Shown: in pieces, positions 1 through 5,047 of the stretch
How the letters are laid out: every line of letters starts with the position of its first letter
How positions within the stretch are numbered: the first letter of the stretch is position 1
NCBI GenBank assembly: GCA_021818665.1
Contig: JAKATQ010000036.1
Coordinates: forward strand, 1 to 9,587
Direction of reading: 5' to 3'
From: Nanobdellota archaeon
GTDB lineage: Archaea > Nanobdellota > Nanobdellia > Parvarchaeales > Parvarchaeaceae
DNA: 9,587 nucleotides
The notes under the pieces: model-generated
What the model was told of the DNA's origin: nothing
Database searches by the model: none
Seen by the model: only the letters and a program-made list of their open reading frames with translations
Position numbers and translations under genes: made by a program

Positions 1-858
1 CTGGACGGTATAACCGTCTCTTTTGAACATATTAAGCACCCTTCGTTCGTGCTCATTAAGAAGTTTTACAAACGGGTTTGGTTTCTTTGAACTGGCATGG
101 ACCGTCTTTGTCCTGCGCCATAGGTGTTTGTATAGGACGAAAAGCGCTATTGCCACTACTGCTGCAATTATGCCGACGTAAATCAGATAAAAATAATCTT
201 GCGGCGGCGGTTGCGAGCCGCCAGTCTGTACACTTGGGTAGAAGGTCTTTGTATAGCCTATAGTGAACGGCAGTTCTATCTGTCCGCCAGTCTGGCTGGC
301 TATGCTCCATGTAGCATTGATGGTGTTCCTGCCATAAGAGAGGGTGACGATGTTCGGCACCGGATGCGAGTTGGCGAGCAGTGTAGCGCCAGTCGGCAGC
401 ACGCTCGTCACAGTCAGGGGGCTCGTTGTCAGTCCACTAAGTGGGATAAAATCGAACGTGGAGTTGAAATACCTTTGGTTCGGTGAGTAATACGTCTTGT
501 AAGCGTATGCCAGGACGAAAGTCTCATTTTGGTTTACGGCATTGAAGCTTATTCTCGTGCAGTTTATAGACGGAAGGGAATAGAGCAGACAGCCGGAAGA
601 CTCATTGACCGCACTGAAACTGGTTACAGATCCGTTTTGAAACAAGTGTATAGCATACACTGGCGATGGAAGTGTTATGAAGACAGGCCCGTTCGTGTTG
701 TACAGTGTAAACGTATAGGACACGTGAGAAACGGATACCGATGCGTTCGTCTGCGAAATGTTATTTACTATATTTATTGATACGTATGGACTTGCATGGA
801 CGACGCTGATCGTGAGTAAAAACGCCAGCACGGAAAGGGCGATGGCCGAACTTTTCAT
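1..858 (-). CDS. Membrane-anchored protein with secreted ectodomain and cytoplasmic winged-helix-like start (partial, runs off left edge)
   Basis: An open frame of 286 codons runs from an ATG at 858 to base 1 without a stop; the 3' end lies outside the window. Residues 1-22 look like a cleavable signal peptide (MKSSA, hydrophobic core, cut near VHA/S). Residues about 23-220 form an ectodomain rich in Ser, Thr, Asn and aromatic residues, with eight N-glycosylation sequons (for example N33, N75, N132, N181) and two cysteines (C90, C100). A proline-rich linker (QPPPQ, 216-220) leads to one transmembrane helix at about 222-243, followed by a basic stop-transfer stretch (KHLWRR). The cytoplasmic part begins LLNEHERRVLNMFKRDGYTV (266-285), which resembles the first helices of winged-helix domains in archaeal membrane-associated regulators (COG2512-like). 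A TATA element 26 bases upstream supports the start. The gene itself is certain; the regulator role is inference because the recognition helix is missing. Confidence 0.85.
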   Translation of the reverse strand, partial: MKSSAIALSVLAFLLTISVVHASPYVSINIVNNISQTNASVSVSHVSYTFTLYNTNGPVFITLPSPVYAIHLFQNGSVTSFSAVNESSGCLLYSLPSINCTRISFNAVNQNETFVLAYAYKTYYSPNQRYFNSTFDFIPLSGLTTSPLTVTSVLPTGATLLANSHPVPNIVTLSYGRNTINATWSIASQTGGQIELPFTIGYTKTFYPSVQTGGSQPPPQDYFYLIYVGIIAAVVAIALFVLYKHLWRRTKTVHASSKKPNPFVKLLNEHERRVLNMFKRDGYTVQ

Positions 859-879
859 ACGTTATTTATGTCAAGTATT

Positions 880-889
880 AAAATATAAA
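880..889 (-). promoter_or_regulatory. TATA box of the left-edge membrane protein gene
   Basis: On the minus strand the sequence TTTATATTTT is centred about 26 bases before the ATG at 858, the distance expected between an archaeal TATA box and the transcription start. The mRNA would start at or next to the ATG, so the gene is probably leaderless. No Shine-Dalgarno sequence is seen. Confidence 0.6.
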
Positions 890-934
890 TGCGCCAGTGA
901 CTGCGAATACGCGCATAACGCTCGATTTAAAACG

Positions 935-942
935 CTTAAATA
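935..942 (+). promoter_or_regulatory. TATA box of the rpl37ae-rpoP-pcc1-pfdB cluster
   Basis: CTTAAATA is centred 28 bases before the ATG at 967, which would give a leaderless or nearly leaderless transcript. A second AT-rich element, ATTTAAAA at 925-932, could serve instead and would leave a short leader containing AAGAAGGA just before the start. The 108-base gap at 859-966 carries the two divergent promoters and no gene that I can see. Confidence 0.5.
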
Positions 943-966
943 GGATTAGTAATAAAAAGAAGGAAT

Positions 967-1170
967 ATGAGAACCTCCAAATACGGCGTTGGTGTTAGGA
1001 AGCGCGTAGATAGCATAAAAACCCTGCGCGCAAAAAAATACCAGTGTCCGCGATGCAAGAAGATGTCTATGAACAGACTATATGGCGGCGTTTGGAGATG
1101 CAAAAGATGCGGCATCGAGGTTGCTGACAGTGCCTATACTATGTCGGTTAAGGCGTTCCAAAGGCCATGA
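967..1170 (+). CDS. rpl37ae: Large-subunit ribosomal protein eL43 (L37Ae), zinc-ribbon
   Basis: This 67-residue basic protein is the archaeal/eukaryotic 50S protein L37Ae (eL43), which is absent from bacteria. A basic N-terminus (KYGVGVRKRVDSIK) precedes a zinc ribbon with C27-X2-C30 and C45-X2-C48 separated by 14 residues, the family spacing, with the expected GGVWRCKRCG core. The usual FAGGAY after the ribbon is replaced by VADSAY, and the protein lies at the short end of the family. It is the first gene of a four-gene cluster, and its TGA overlaps the ATG of rpoP by four bases. The gene neighbourhood (rpoP, Pcc1, prefoldin beta) is a conserved archaeal arrangement and supports the call. 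Confidence 0.93.
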   Translation: MRTSKYGVGVRKRVDSIKTLRAKKYQCPRCKKMSMNRLYGGVWRCKRCGIEVADSAYTMSVKAFQRP

Positions 1171-1307
1171 CAAAATACAAATGCTTTTCCTGCGGAGCGA
1201 CGATAGACTCCACCGAGATAAAAGACCTTATAAGATGCCCGTACTGCGGTGGCCGCGTGCTCATAAAAAAGCGGCCTGAGAGCGGGCACCATGTCAAAGC
1301 AAGATGA
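1167..1307 (+). CDS. rpoP: DNA-directed RNA polymerase subunit P (Rpo12)
   Basis: A 46-residue frame starts at the ATG overlapping the rpl37ae stop and ends with TGA at 1305-1307. It has C6-X2-C9 and C24-X2-C27, with the signature RCPYCGGRVLIKKRP near the C-terminus, as in archaeal RNA polymerase subunit P and eukaryotic Rpb12. This subunit is a small zinc-ribbon protein of the polymerase assembly platform, normally 44-50 residues, so the gene looks complete. It overlaps rpl37ae by 4 bases and the next gene by 17 bases, so translational coupling is likely. It is easily missed by annotation because of its size. Confidence 0.93.
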   Translation: MTKYKCFSCGATIDSTEIKDLIRCPYCGGRVLIKKRPESGHHVKAR

Positions 1308-1542
1308 TTACAAATTCGAGTTTGAACTCAGAATAAACACACTGCACAGTAACAAGAGTGGTCTTTTTGAGGCGCTGTCCGTCAATAACGTGATGGACAA
1401 TCGTGTGAAAGCTTCTGTACGTCTCGGACAGAAGAGTTTATTTATAGCCGTGAAAGCTAAAGATATTAATGTGCTGCGTTCCGTTATAAACGGATATACT
1501 AACACACTTAAGATGTTGGAGGAGATAGATGGCTACGAATGA
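1291..1542 (+). CDS. pcc1: KEOPS complex subunit Pcc1
   Basis: This 83-residue protein fits the Pcc1 family, the small dimerising subunit of the KEOPS complex that helps make the universal tRNA modification t6A with Kae1, Bud32 and Cgi121. Visible features are an N-terminal beta strand (YKFEFELRI), an 'ALSVNN' segment at 28-33 where the family has its conserved A-L-x-x-D/N stretch, a central strand (SLFIAVKAKD) and a C-terminal helix LRSVINGYTNTLKMLEEI (62-79), the typical 'LR...N' ending. Its place between rpoP and prefoldin beta matches the order in many archaea. It overlaps both neighbours, by 17 and 14 bases. No strong ribosome binding site precedes the ATG, consistent with coupling to rpoP. 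Confidence 0.85.
   Translation: MSKQDDYKFEFELRINTLHSNKSGLFEALSVNNVMDNRVKASVRLGQKSLFIAVKAKDINVLRSVINGYTNTLKMLEEIDGYE
1518..1522 (+). promoter_or_regulatory. Shine-Dalgarno site for prefoldin beta
   Basis: GGAGG lies inside the 3' end of pcc1, six bases before the ATG at 1529. It selects that ATG over the in-frame ATG at 1556 and shows that internal genes of this cluster use leadered, SD-type initiation. Confidence 0.75.
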
Positions 1543-1840
1543 AGAAGACTATGATATGCTTAGACAGCAATTGCAGGCTGAGATGGCGCAGAAGCAGACT
1601 CTCCAGCTCCAATATAATGAGCTGAAAAGGACGCTGGAAGACGTTGATAAAACGCCAGAAGGCGAGAAACTTTACGAAATGGTGGGACAGATACTCATAA
1701 GCAAGACAAAGGAAGAGATAAAAACCGCACTTAAGGAAAAAGAAGAGATTCTGGAGTTTCGGCTGAAAGGCGCGACAAAATCTGTAGATGAGACTACGAG
1801 GCGCCTCCAGGAGCTACAGAAGGCCCTGGAGAAAAAGTAG
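1529..1840 (+). CDS. pfdB: Prefoldin subunit beta
   Basis: A 103-residue, highly charged, nearly all-helical protein. Two long coiled-coil helices (about residues 5-40 and 65-103) flank a short central segment with the family feature KLYEMVGQILI (47-57), corresponding to the conserved 'YxxVGxxL' hairpin of beta prefoldins. Archaeal prefoldin is an alpha2-beta4 jellyfish-shaped cytosolic chaperone that hands unfolded proteins to the thermosome. A good GGAGG six bases upstream fixes the start. It overlaps pcc1 by 14 bases and is the last gene of this cluster; a separate promoter follows 15 bases after its stop. The partner alpha subunit is not in the window. Confidence 0.88.
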   Translation: MATNEEDYDMLRQQLQAEMAQKQTLQLQYNELKRTLEDVDKTPEGEKLYEMVGQILISKTKEEIKTALKEKEEILEFRLKGATKSVDETTRRLQELQKALEKK

Positions 1841-1854
1841 CCTTCCTAAAGACA

Positions 1855-1863
1855 TTTTTATTA
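1855..1863 (+). promoter_or_regulatory. TATA box of the glycolytic cluster (doubles as a T-rich end signal)
   Basis: TTTTTATTA sits between the pfdB stop (1840) and the ATG at 1885, with its centre 26 bases before that ATG, consistent with a leaderless transcript for the kinase gene. The same T-run is also the best candidate for terminating the upstream cluster. No SD motif precedes 1885. Confidence 0.5.
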
Positions 1864-1884
1864 CTAGCCGTACATATAAGAACT

Positions 1885-2853
1885 ATGCTCGACGTGGTCA
1901 CATTCGGCTCGGCTACCAAAGACACCTTCCTTTTCGTTAAGGACGGTGAGCTGAAACCTGGTATAAACAAACACTTCCTAGAAGTGCCTCTCGACAAGAA
2001 GCTGGATGTAAAGAACGTCCTAGAATTCACTGGGGGAAGCGCCACGAACGCCGCAGCGACATTCTCCAAGTTCGGAAAACGGGTCGGCATAGTGACTAAG
2101 ATAGGCAGTGACGAGGCAGGAGATTTTGTGCTTAATGACATGAGAAGGCGCGGCGTGTCGACGGATTATATTGTCACGAGCAGCGGCGCGACGGCTTTTA
2201 CTACCGTCATCGTCTCGAGCAATATGCAAATGGTGCTGCTTGTTTACCGGGGTGCGGAGGAATCGCTAAAAAAAGAGGAAGTTCCGTTACGATTCGAATC
2301 GAGGTGGATGTATATCGGTCCGCTCACAGGAGAAAGCTATAAATTGCTCCCTCCGGTCGTAGAATACTGCAAAGCAAATAACATCCGTATATCTATGAAC
2401 CCTGGTTCCACGGAGCTGAGCCAAAAACTGAAAAAGATGATTCCCATACTAAAAGACGTAGATGTGATAAGCATGAACGATGAGGAGGCGCGCACGTTCG
2501 TAGGCTACAACAATGATACAAAGAATCTTATAAGACTGGCGAGGGCCGTAAAAGACATAGCGATAATAACCCGCGGAGATAAGGGGGTTATGGTAGCTAA
2601 CAGGAAGTACGTCTATAACGCCGAAGCTTTCAAGACAAAGCAAATAAACTTCGTCGGGGCTGGTGATGCGTTTCTCTCTGGATTCATAAACGCCTTGATG
2701 GACGAAAAGAGCGTCGAAGATGCCATAAATCTCGGAAGCTACAATGCTAGCGGAGTAGTAAAGGCTTACGGCGCGAAGGACGGAATAGCCGATGGCTACC
2801 CGAAACAAAAATTAAAAATACGGAGGGTTGAATATGAAAGCAAACAAGCTTAG
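1885..2853 (+). CDS. PfkB/ribokinase-family kinase, candidate 6-phosphofructokinase
   Basis: A 322-residue member of the PfkB superfamily, which phosphorylates hydroxymethyl groups of sugars or nucleosides. The N-terminal beta sheet (VVTFGSATKDTFLF) is followed by the substrate-binding signature GGSATNAAATFSKFG (50-64) with KIGSDEAG (72-79), then SMNDEEA (196-202) in the place of the N-x-x-E region, and the C-terminal ATP/anion-hole motif GAGDAFLSGF (258-267) with catalytic base D261. The canonical DTxGAGD reads NFVGAGD here, so the first Asp-Thr is lost. The gene overlaps the aldolase gene by 20 bases, which favours a glycolytic phosphofructokinase role. Archaeal relatives with an NPG motif (here MNPGSTEL, 171-178) include nucleoside kinases of the MJ0406 type, so nucleoside kinase or ribokinase activity cannot be excluded. 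Family certain, substrate inferred. Confidence 0.85.
   Translation: MLDVVTFGSATKDTFLFVKDGELKPGINKHFLEVPLDKKLDVKNVLEFTGGSATNAAATFSKFGKRVGIVTKIGSDEAGDFVLNDMRRRGVSTDYIVTSSGATAFTTVIVSSNMQMVLLVYRGAEESLKKEEVPLRFESRWMYIGPLTGESYKLLPPVVEYCKANNIRISMNPGSTELSQKLKKMIPILKDVDVISMNDEEARTFVGYNNDTKNLIRLARAVKDIAIITRGDKGVMVANRKYVYNAEAFKTKQINFVGAGDAFLSGFINALMDEKSVEDAINLGSYNASGVVKAYGAKDGIADGYPKQKLKIRRVEYESKQA
2822..2827 (+). promoter_or_regulatory. Shine-Dalgarno site for the aldolase gene
   Basis: GGAGGG lies within the last codons of the PfkB-type kinase, six bases before the ATG at 2834. A TTG two codons upstream (2828) is in frame but sits directly on this site, so ATG 2834 is the likely start. Confidence 0.75.
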
Positions 2854-3565
2854 ACTTCATGGTGTGTATCTGGCTTACGACCATGGCATGGAGCACGGTC
2901 CATCAGATTTCAATGAAGAAAATGTTTCGCCGAGATTTGTCATCGATCTTGCTAGGAAAGCTGAAGTAGACGCAATCATACTCCTTAAGGGTGTTGCAAA
3001 GGCTTACTATGATAAGAGTGTCGGCGTGCCGCTCATCTTGAAGCTGAACCAGAAGACACAGCTTTTCAAGGGCGAGCCGGTGTCTCTTCAGACATGCAGT
3101 GTAAAGGAAGCCGTGCGACTTGGCGCCTCTGCAGTCGGGTACACCGTGTATGCGGGCAGCCGATATGAGAGCTTAATGTTGAAAGAATTCGGCAGGATAG
3201 AGGAAGAAGCCGTGAAATACGGATTACCAGTCGTGATGTGGTCATACCCGCGTGGGAAAGAGATAAAAGACGACGAAGCGCCTGAGGTAGTAGCCTACGC
3301 CGCCAGGGTCGCTATGGAGATGGGTGCGGACGTAGTCAAACTGAAATACCCGACCGACGAATCTGCGCTCGGATGGGTGGTAAAATCCGCCGGTAAAACT
3401 AAAGTCTTTCTGTCTGGCGGCAAAAGGCTGGGCGACGAAGGCTTTGAGGAGCATGTAAGGAAGGTTATTGCAGCGGGATTCAGTGGAATAGCCGTCGGAA
3501 GAAACGTATGGCAGAGCAGCGACCCTATCAACCGCCTGAAAAAACTAAAATCTATAACAGGATAG
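2834..3565 (+). CDS. fba: Fructose-bisphosphate aldolase, archaeal class I (DhnA family)
   Basis: A 243-residue TIM-barrel aldolase of the archaeal class I type, which reversibly cleaves fructose 1,6-bisphosphate to glyceraldehyde 3-phosphate and dihydroxyacetone phosphate through a Schiff base. Signature elements appear in order: LAYDHGMEHGP (13-23; D16), MWSYPRG (135-141; W136 and Y138), DVVKLKYP (166-173; Schiff-base lysine K169), the phosphate-binding LSGG (193-196) and GIAVGRNVWQ (218-227). The spacing of D16, W136, Y138 and K169 equals that of D24, W144, Y146 and K177 in the Thermoproteus tenax enzyme, all offset by eight. The start is set by GGAGGG. It overlaps the upstream kinase by 20 bases and is followed by the ROK kinase after 7 bases, so the cluster is almost certainly co-transcribed. 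It is not the bifunctional archaeal aldolase/phosphatase family. Confidence 0.92.
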   Translation: MKANKLRLHGVYLAYDHGMEHGPSDFNEENVSPRFVIDLARKAEVDAIILLKGVAKAYYDKSVGVPLILKLNQKTQLFKGEPVSLQTCSVKEAVRLGASAVGYTVYAGSRYESLMLKEFGRIEEEAVKYGLPVVMWSYPRGKEIKDDEAPEVVAYAARVAMEMGADVVKLKYPTDESALGWVVKSAGKTKVFLSGGKRLGDEGFEEHVRKVIAAGFSGIAVGRNVWQSSDPINRLKKLKSITG

Positions 3566-3572
3566 AAAATCC

Positions 3573-4415
3573 ATGGACCGGGATAAAATCTGCATAGACA
3601 TTGGAGGTACGAAGACTCTTTTCGCACTAGTAGGACGGGACCTTGAGATAAAAAGATCATTTAGGATATTAACGCCGCACGAATTGAAAGACTTTAAACG
3701 CGAGCTTATACACGGCATAGACTGCCTTCGGTCGAATTCGACGACGGCCAACGTATCAATTGCAGGCAGAGTGGACTTGAAAGGACGCGTAGTCCTGTCG
3801 CCGGCTCTCCCTCTTATCGGATTCAATCTTAAAAAAGAGCTCAAGAAAAAGTTCGTGTCTGTAAACATAGACAACGATGCGAACTGCTTCGCAGCTCATG
3901 AGATAGTGGCCGGAAACCTCAAGAACGTGGGCAGTGGCGTGATAGTCGTCTGGGGGACGGGCGTCGGAGGCTGCATAGTAGCGAACAGGCGGATCTATAG
4001 AGGGATGGGATTCGCAGCTGAACTGGGTCATCTGCAGCTTCTGGACAGGGATGAAGGCGACGTCGAAACTCTGATAGCAGGGAAAAACATGGTTAAAAAC
4101 TACGGTCATTCGGGAAAGGATCTCCAGGCTATGGCTGAAAAAGGGGATGCGTACGCGCTGGACACTTTCAAAAAGATAGGGACAATATTCGGGAAGTATC
4201 TCGCCTCCCTCATGTTCGCCTTAGACCCAGAGGTATTTGTGCTGGGCGGCAGCTTCGTGAAATCCTGGGATTACATGTCGGGTGCGGCCGAAGCGGAGAT
4301 ATCCAGACTGACGGTGCGCAAAAAGGCGGTTATAAAAGTGATAAAAGACGATTTCTATGTTATAAAGGGCTGTTATTTTTTGGATGATTATGAGAAGCTT
4401 AGTAGTAAACTGTAA
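3573..4415 (+). CDS. ROK-family sugar kinase, candidate glucokinase, lacking the zinc-binding cysteines
   Basis: A 280-residue ROK-family (hexokinase/actin fold) protein. DIGGTKT (9-15) is the phosphate-1 loop, VSIAGRVD (61-68) and NIDNDANC (98-105) carry the catalytic aspartate D102, VVWGTGVGGCIV (125-136) is phosphate 2, and AAELGHLQL (148-156) is the sugar-contacting E-x-GH element. The following CxCGxxGCxE zinc motif, typical of ROK proteins, is absent; only the glutamate remains (GDVETLIAG, 162-170). VFVLGGSF (221-228) is the adenosine motif. There is no N-terminal DNA-binding domain, so this is a kinase and not a ROK repressor. Placed between aldolase and triosephosphate isomerase, it most simply makes glucose 6-phosphate, but mannose, fructose or N-acetyl sugars are possible substrates. 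No clear SD precedes the ATG, 7 bases after fba. Confidence 0.85.
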   Translation: MDRDKICIDIGGTKTLFALVGRDLEIKRSFRILTPHELKDFKRELIHGIDCLRSNSTTANVSIAGRVDLKGRVVLSPALPLIGFNLKKELKKKFVSVNIDNDANCFAAHEIVAGNLKNVGSGVIVVWGTGVGGCIVANRRIYRGMGFAAELGHLQLLDRDEGDVETLIAGKNMVKNYGHSGKDLQAMAEKGDAYALDTFKKIGTIFGKYLASLMFALDPEVFVLGGSFVKSWDYMSGAAEAEISRLTVRKKAVIKVIKDDFYVIKGCYFLDDYEKLSSKL

Positions 4416-5046
4416 GGCATACACCGAAGGGATCGATAGGGCCGTTGCTATAGCTTCGGAGATGTATGGCATATCAAAAAGATACAGCGACGTCGATTTC
4501 ATTGTCGCCGCCCCATACACTTTGTTGAGAGACGTGTCACGACTCACAAAGACCCTCGCACAAAGCATGGACACAATAGAGCCCGGTGCTTTCACGGGCC
4601 ACGTCAGCTGGTACGAGCTCAAGAAAGCCGGTGCGGTTGGTACACTGATAAACCACTCTGAAAAAAGGATATCTATAAGAGAAGTCGAAAAAGCCGTCAA
4701 TATCTGCAGAGACAACGGCCTGCTGTCTTATGTTTGTGCATCGAACCTGAGGGAAGTGAAAAAATTCGTTAAGTTCAATCCTTACGCCATAGCCTACGAG
4801 CCACCCGAACTGATAGGCGGTGAGGTTTCTGTCTCCAAGGCAAAGCCGAAGGTTGTCAAGCAGTTCACGGACATAGTCCGTTCGAAGGCAAATTCTCTCG
4901 CGCTTGTCGGGGCGGGCATAAAGACGCCGGAAGACATATCAAAAAGTGTGGCGCTTGGAAGCGACGGAATCTTGGTGGCGTCCGGTATAATAAAGGTGGA
5001 AAACTGGGAAGAGACCATCTACAATTTCTGTGACGCGCTGTCCTGA
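4384..5046 (+). CDS. tpiA: Triosephosphate isomerase, archaeal short type
   Basis: A 220-residue TIM-barrel enzyme interconverting dihydroxyacetone phosphate and glyceraldehyde 3-phosphate. All catalytic residues are visible: N9 and K11 in VVNCKAY, H91 in LINHSEKR, and E139 in AYEPPELIG followed by the flexible loop-6 region. GAGIKTPEDI (176-185) and GSDGILVASGIIK (192-204) bind phosphate. The length of about 220, shorter than the roughly 250 of bacterial enzymes, is typical of tetrameric archaeal forms. The start overlaps the ROK kinase by 32 bases; an in-frame ATG at 4390, preceded by GGATGAT, is an equally good start and would remove two residues. It is the last gene of the cluster, and its stop is one base from the stop of the convergent minus-strand gene. 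Confidence 0.93.
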   Translation: MIMRSLVVNCKAYTEGIDRAVAIASEMYGISKRYSDVDFIVAAPYTLLRDVSRLTKTLAQSMDTIEPGAFTGHVSWYELKKAGAVGTLINHSEKRISIREVEKAVNICRDNGLLSYVCASNLREVKKFVKFNPYAIAYEPPELIGGEVSVSKAKPKVVKQFTDIVRSKANSLALVGAGIKTPEDISKSVALGSDGILVASGIIKVENWEETIYNFCDALS

Positions 5047-5047
5047 T

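Noticed and set aside
1..20. GACGGT-ATA-ACCGTC inverted repeat at the left edge, followed by a short T run
   Set aside because: Six base pairs inside a coding region that continues beyond the window; too short and misplaced to call a terminator.
529..943. Plus-strand frames at 529-780 and 758-943
   Set aside because: They lie opposite the clear signal-peptide protein on the minus strand, show no recognisable domains, and have biased Arg/Tyr-rich translations typical of antisense frames.
2828..2833. TTG start for the aldolase two codons upstream
   Set aside because: The GGAGGG ribosome site directly abuts this TTG, leaving no spacing, and fits the ATG at 2834 with six bases between.
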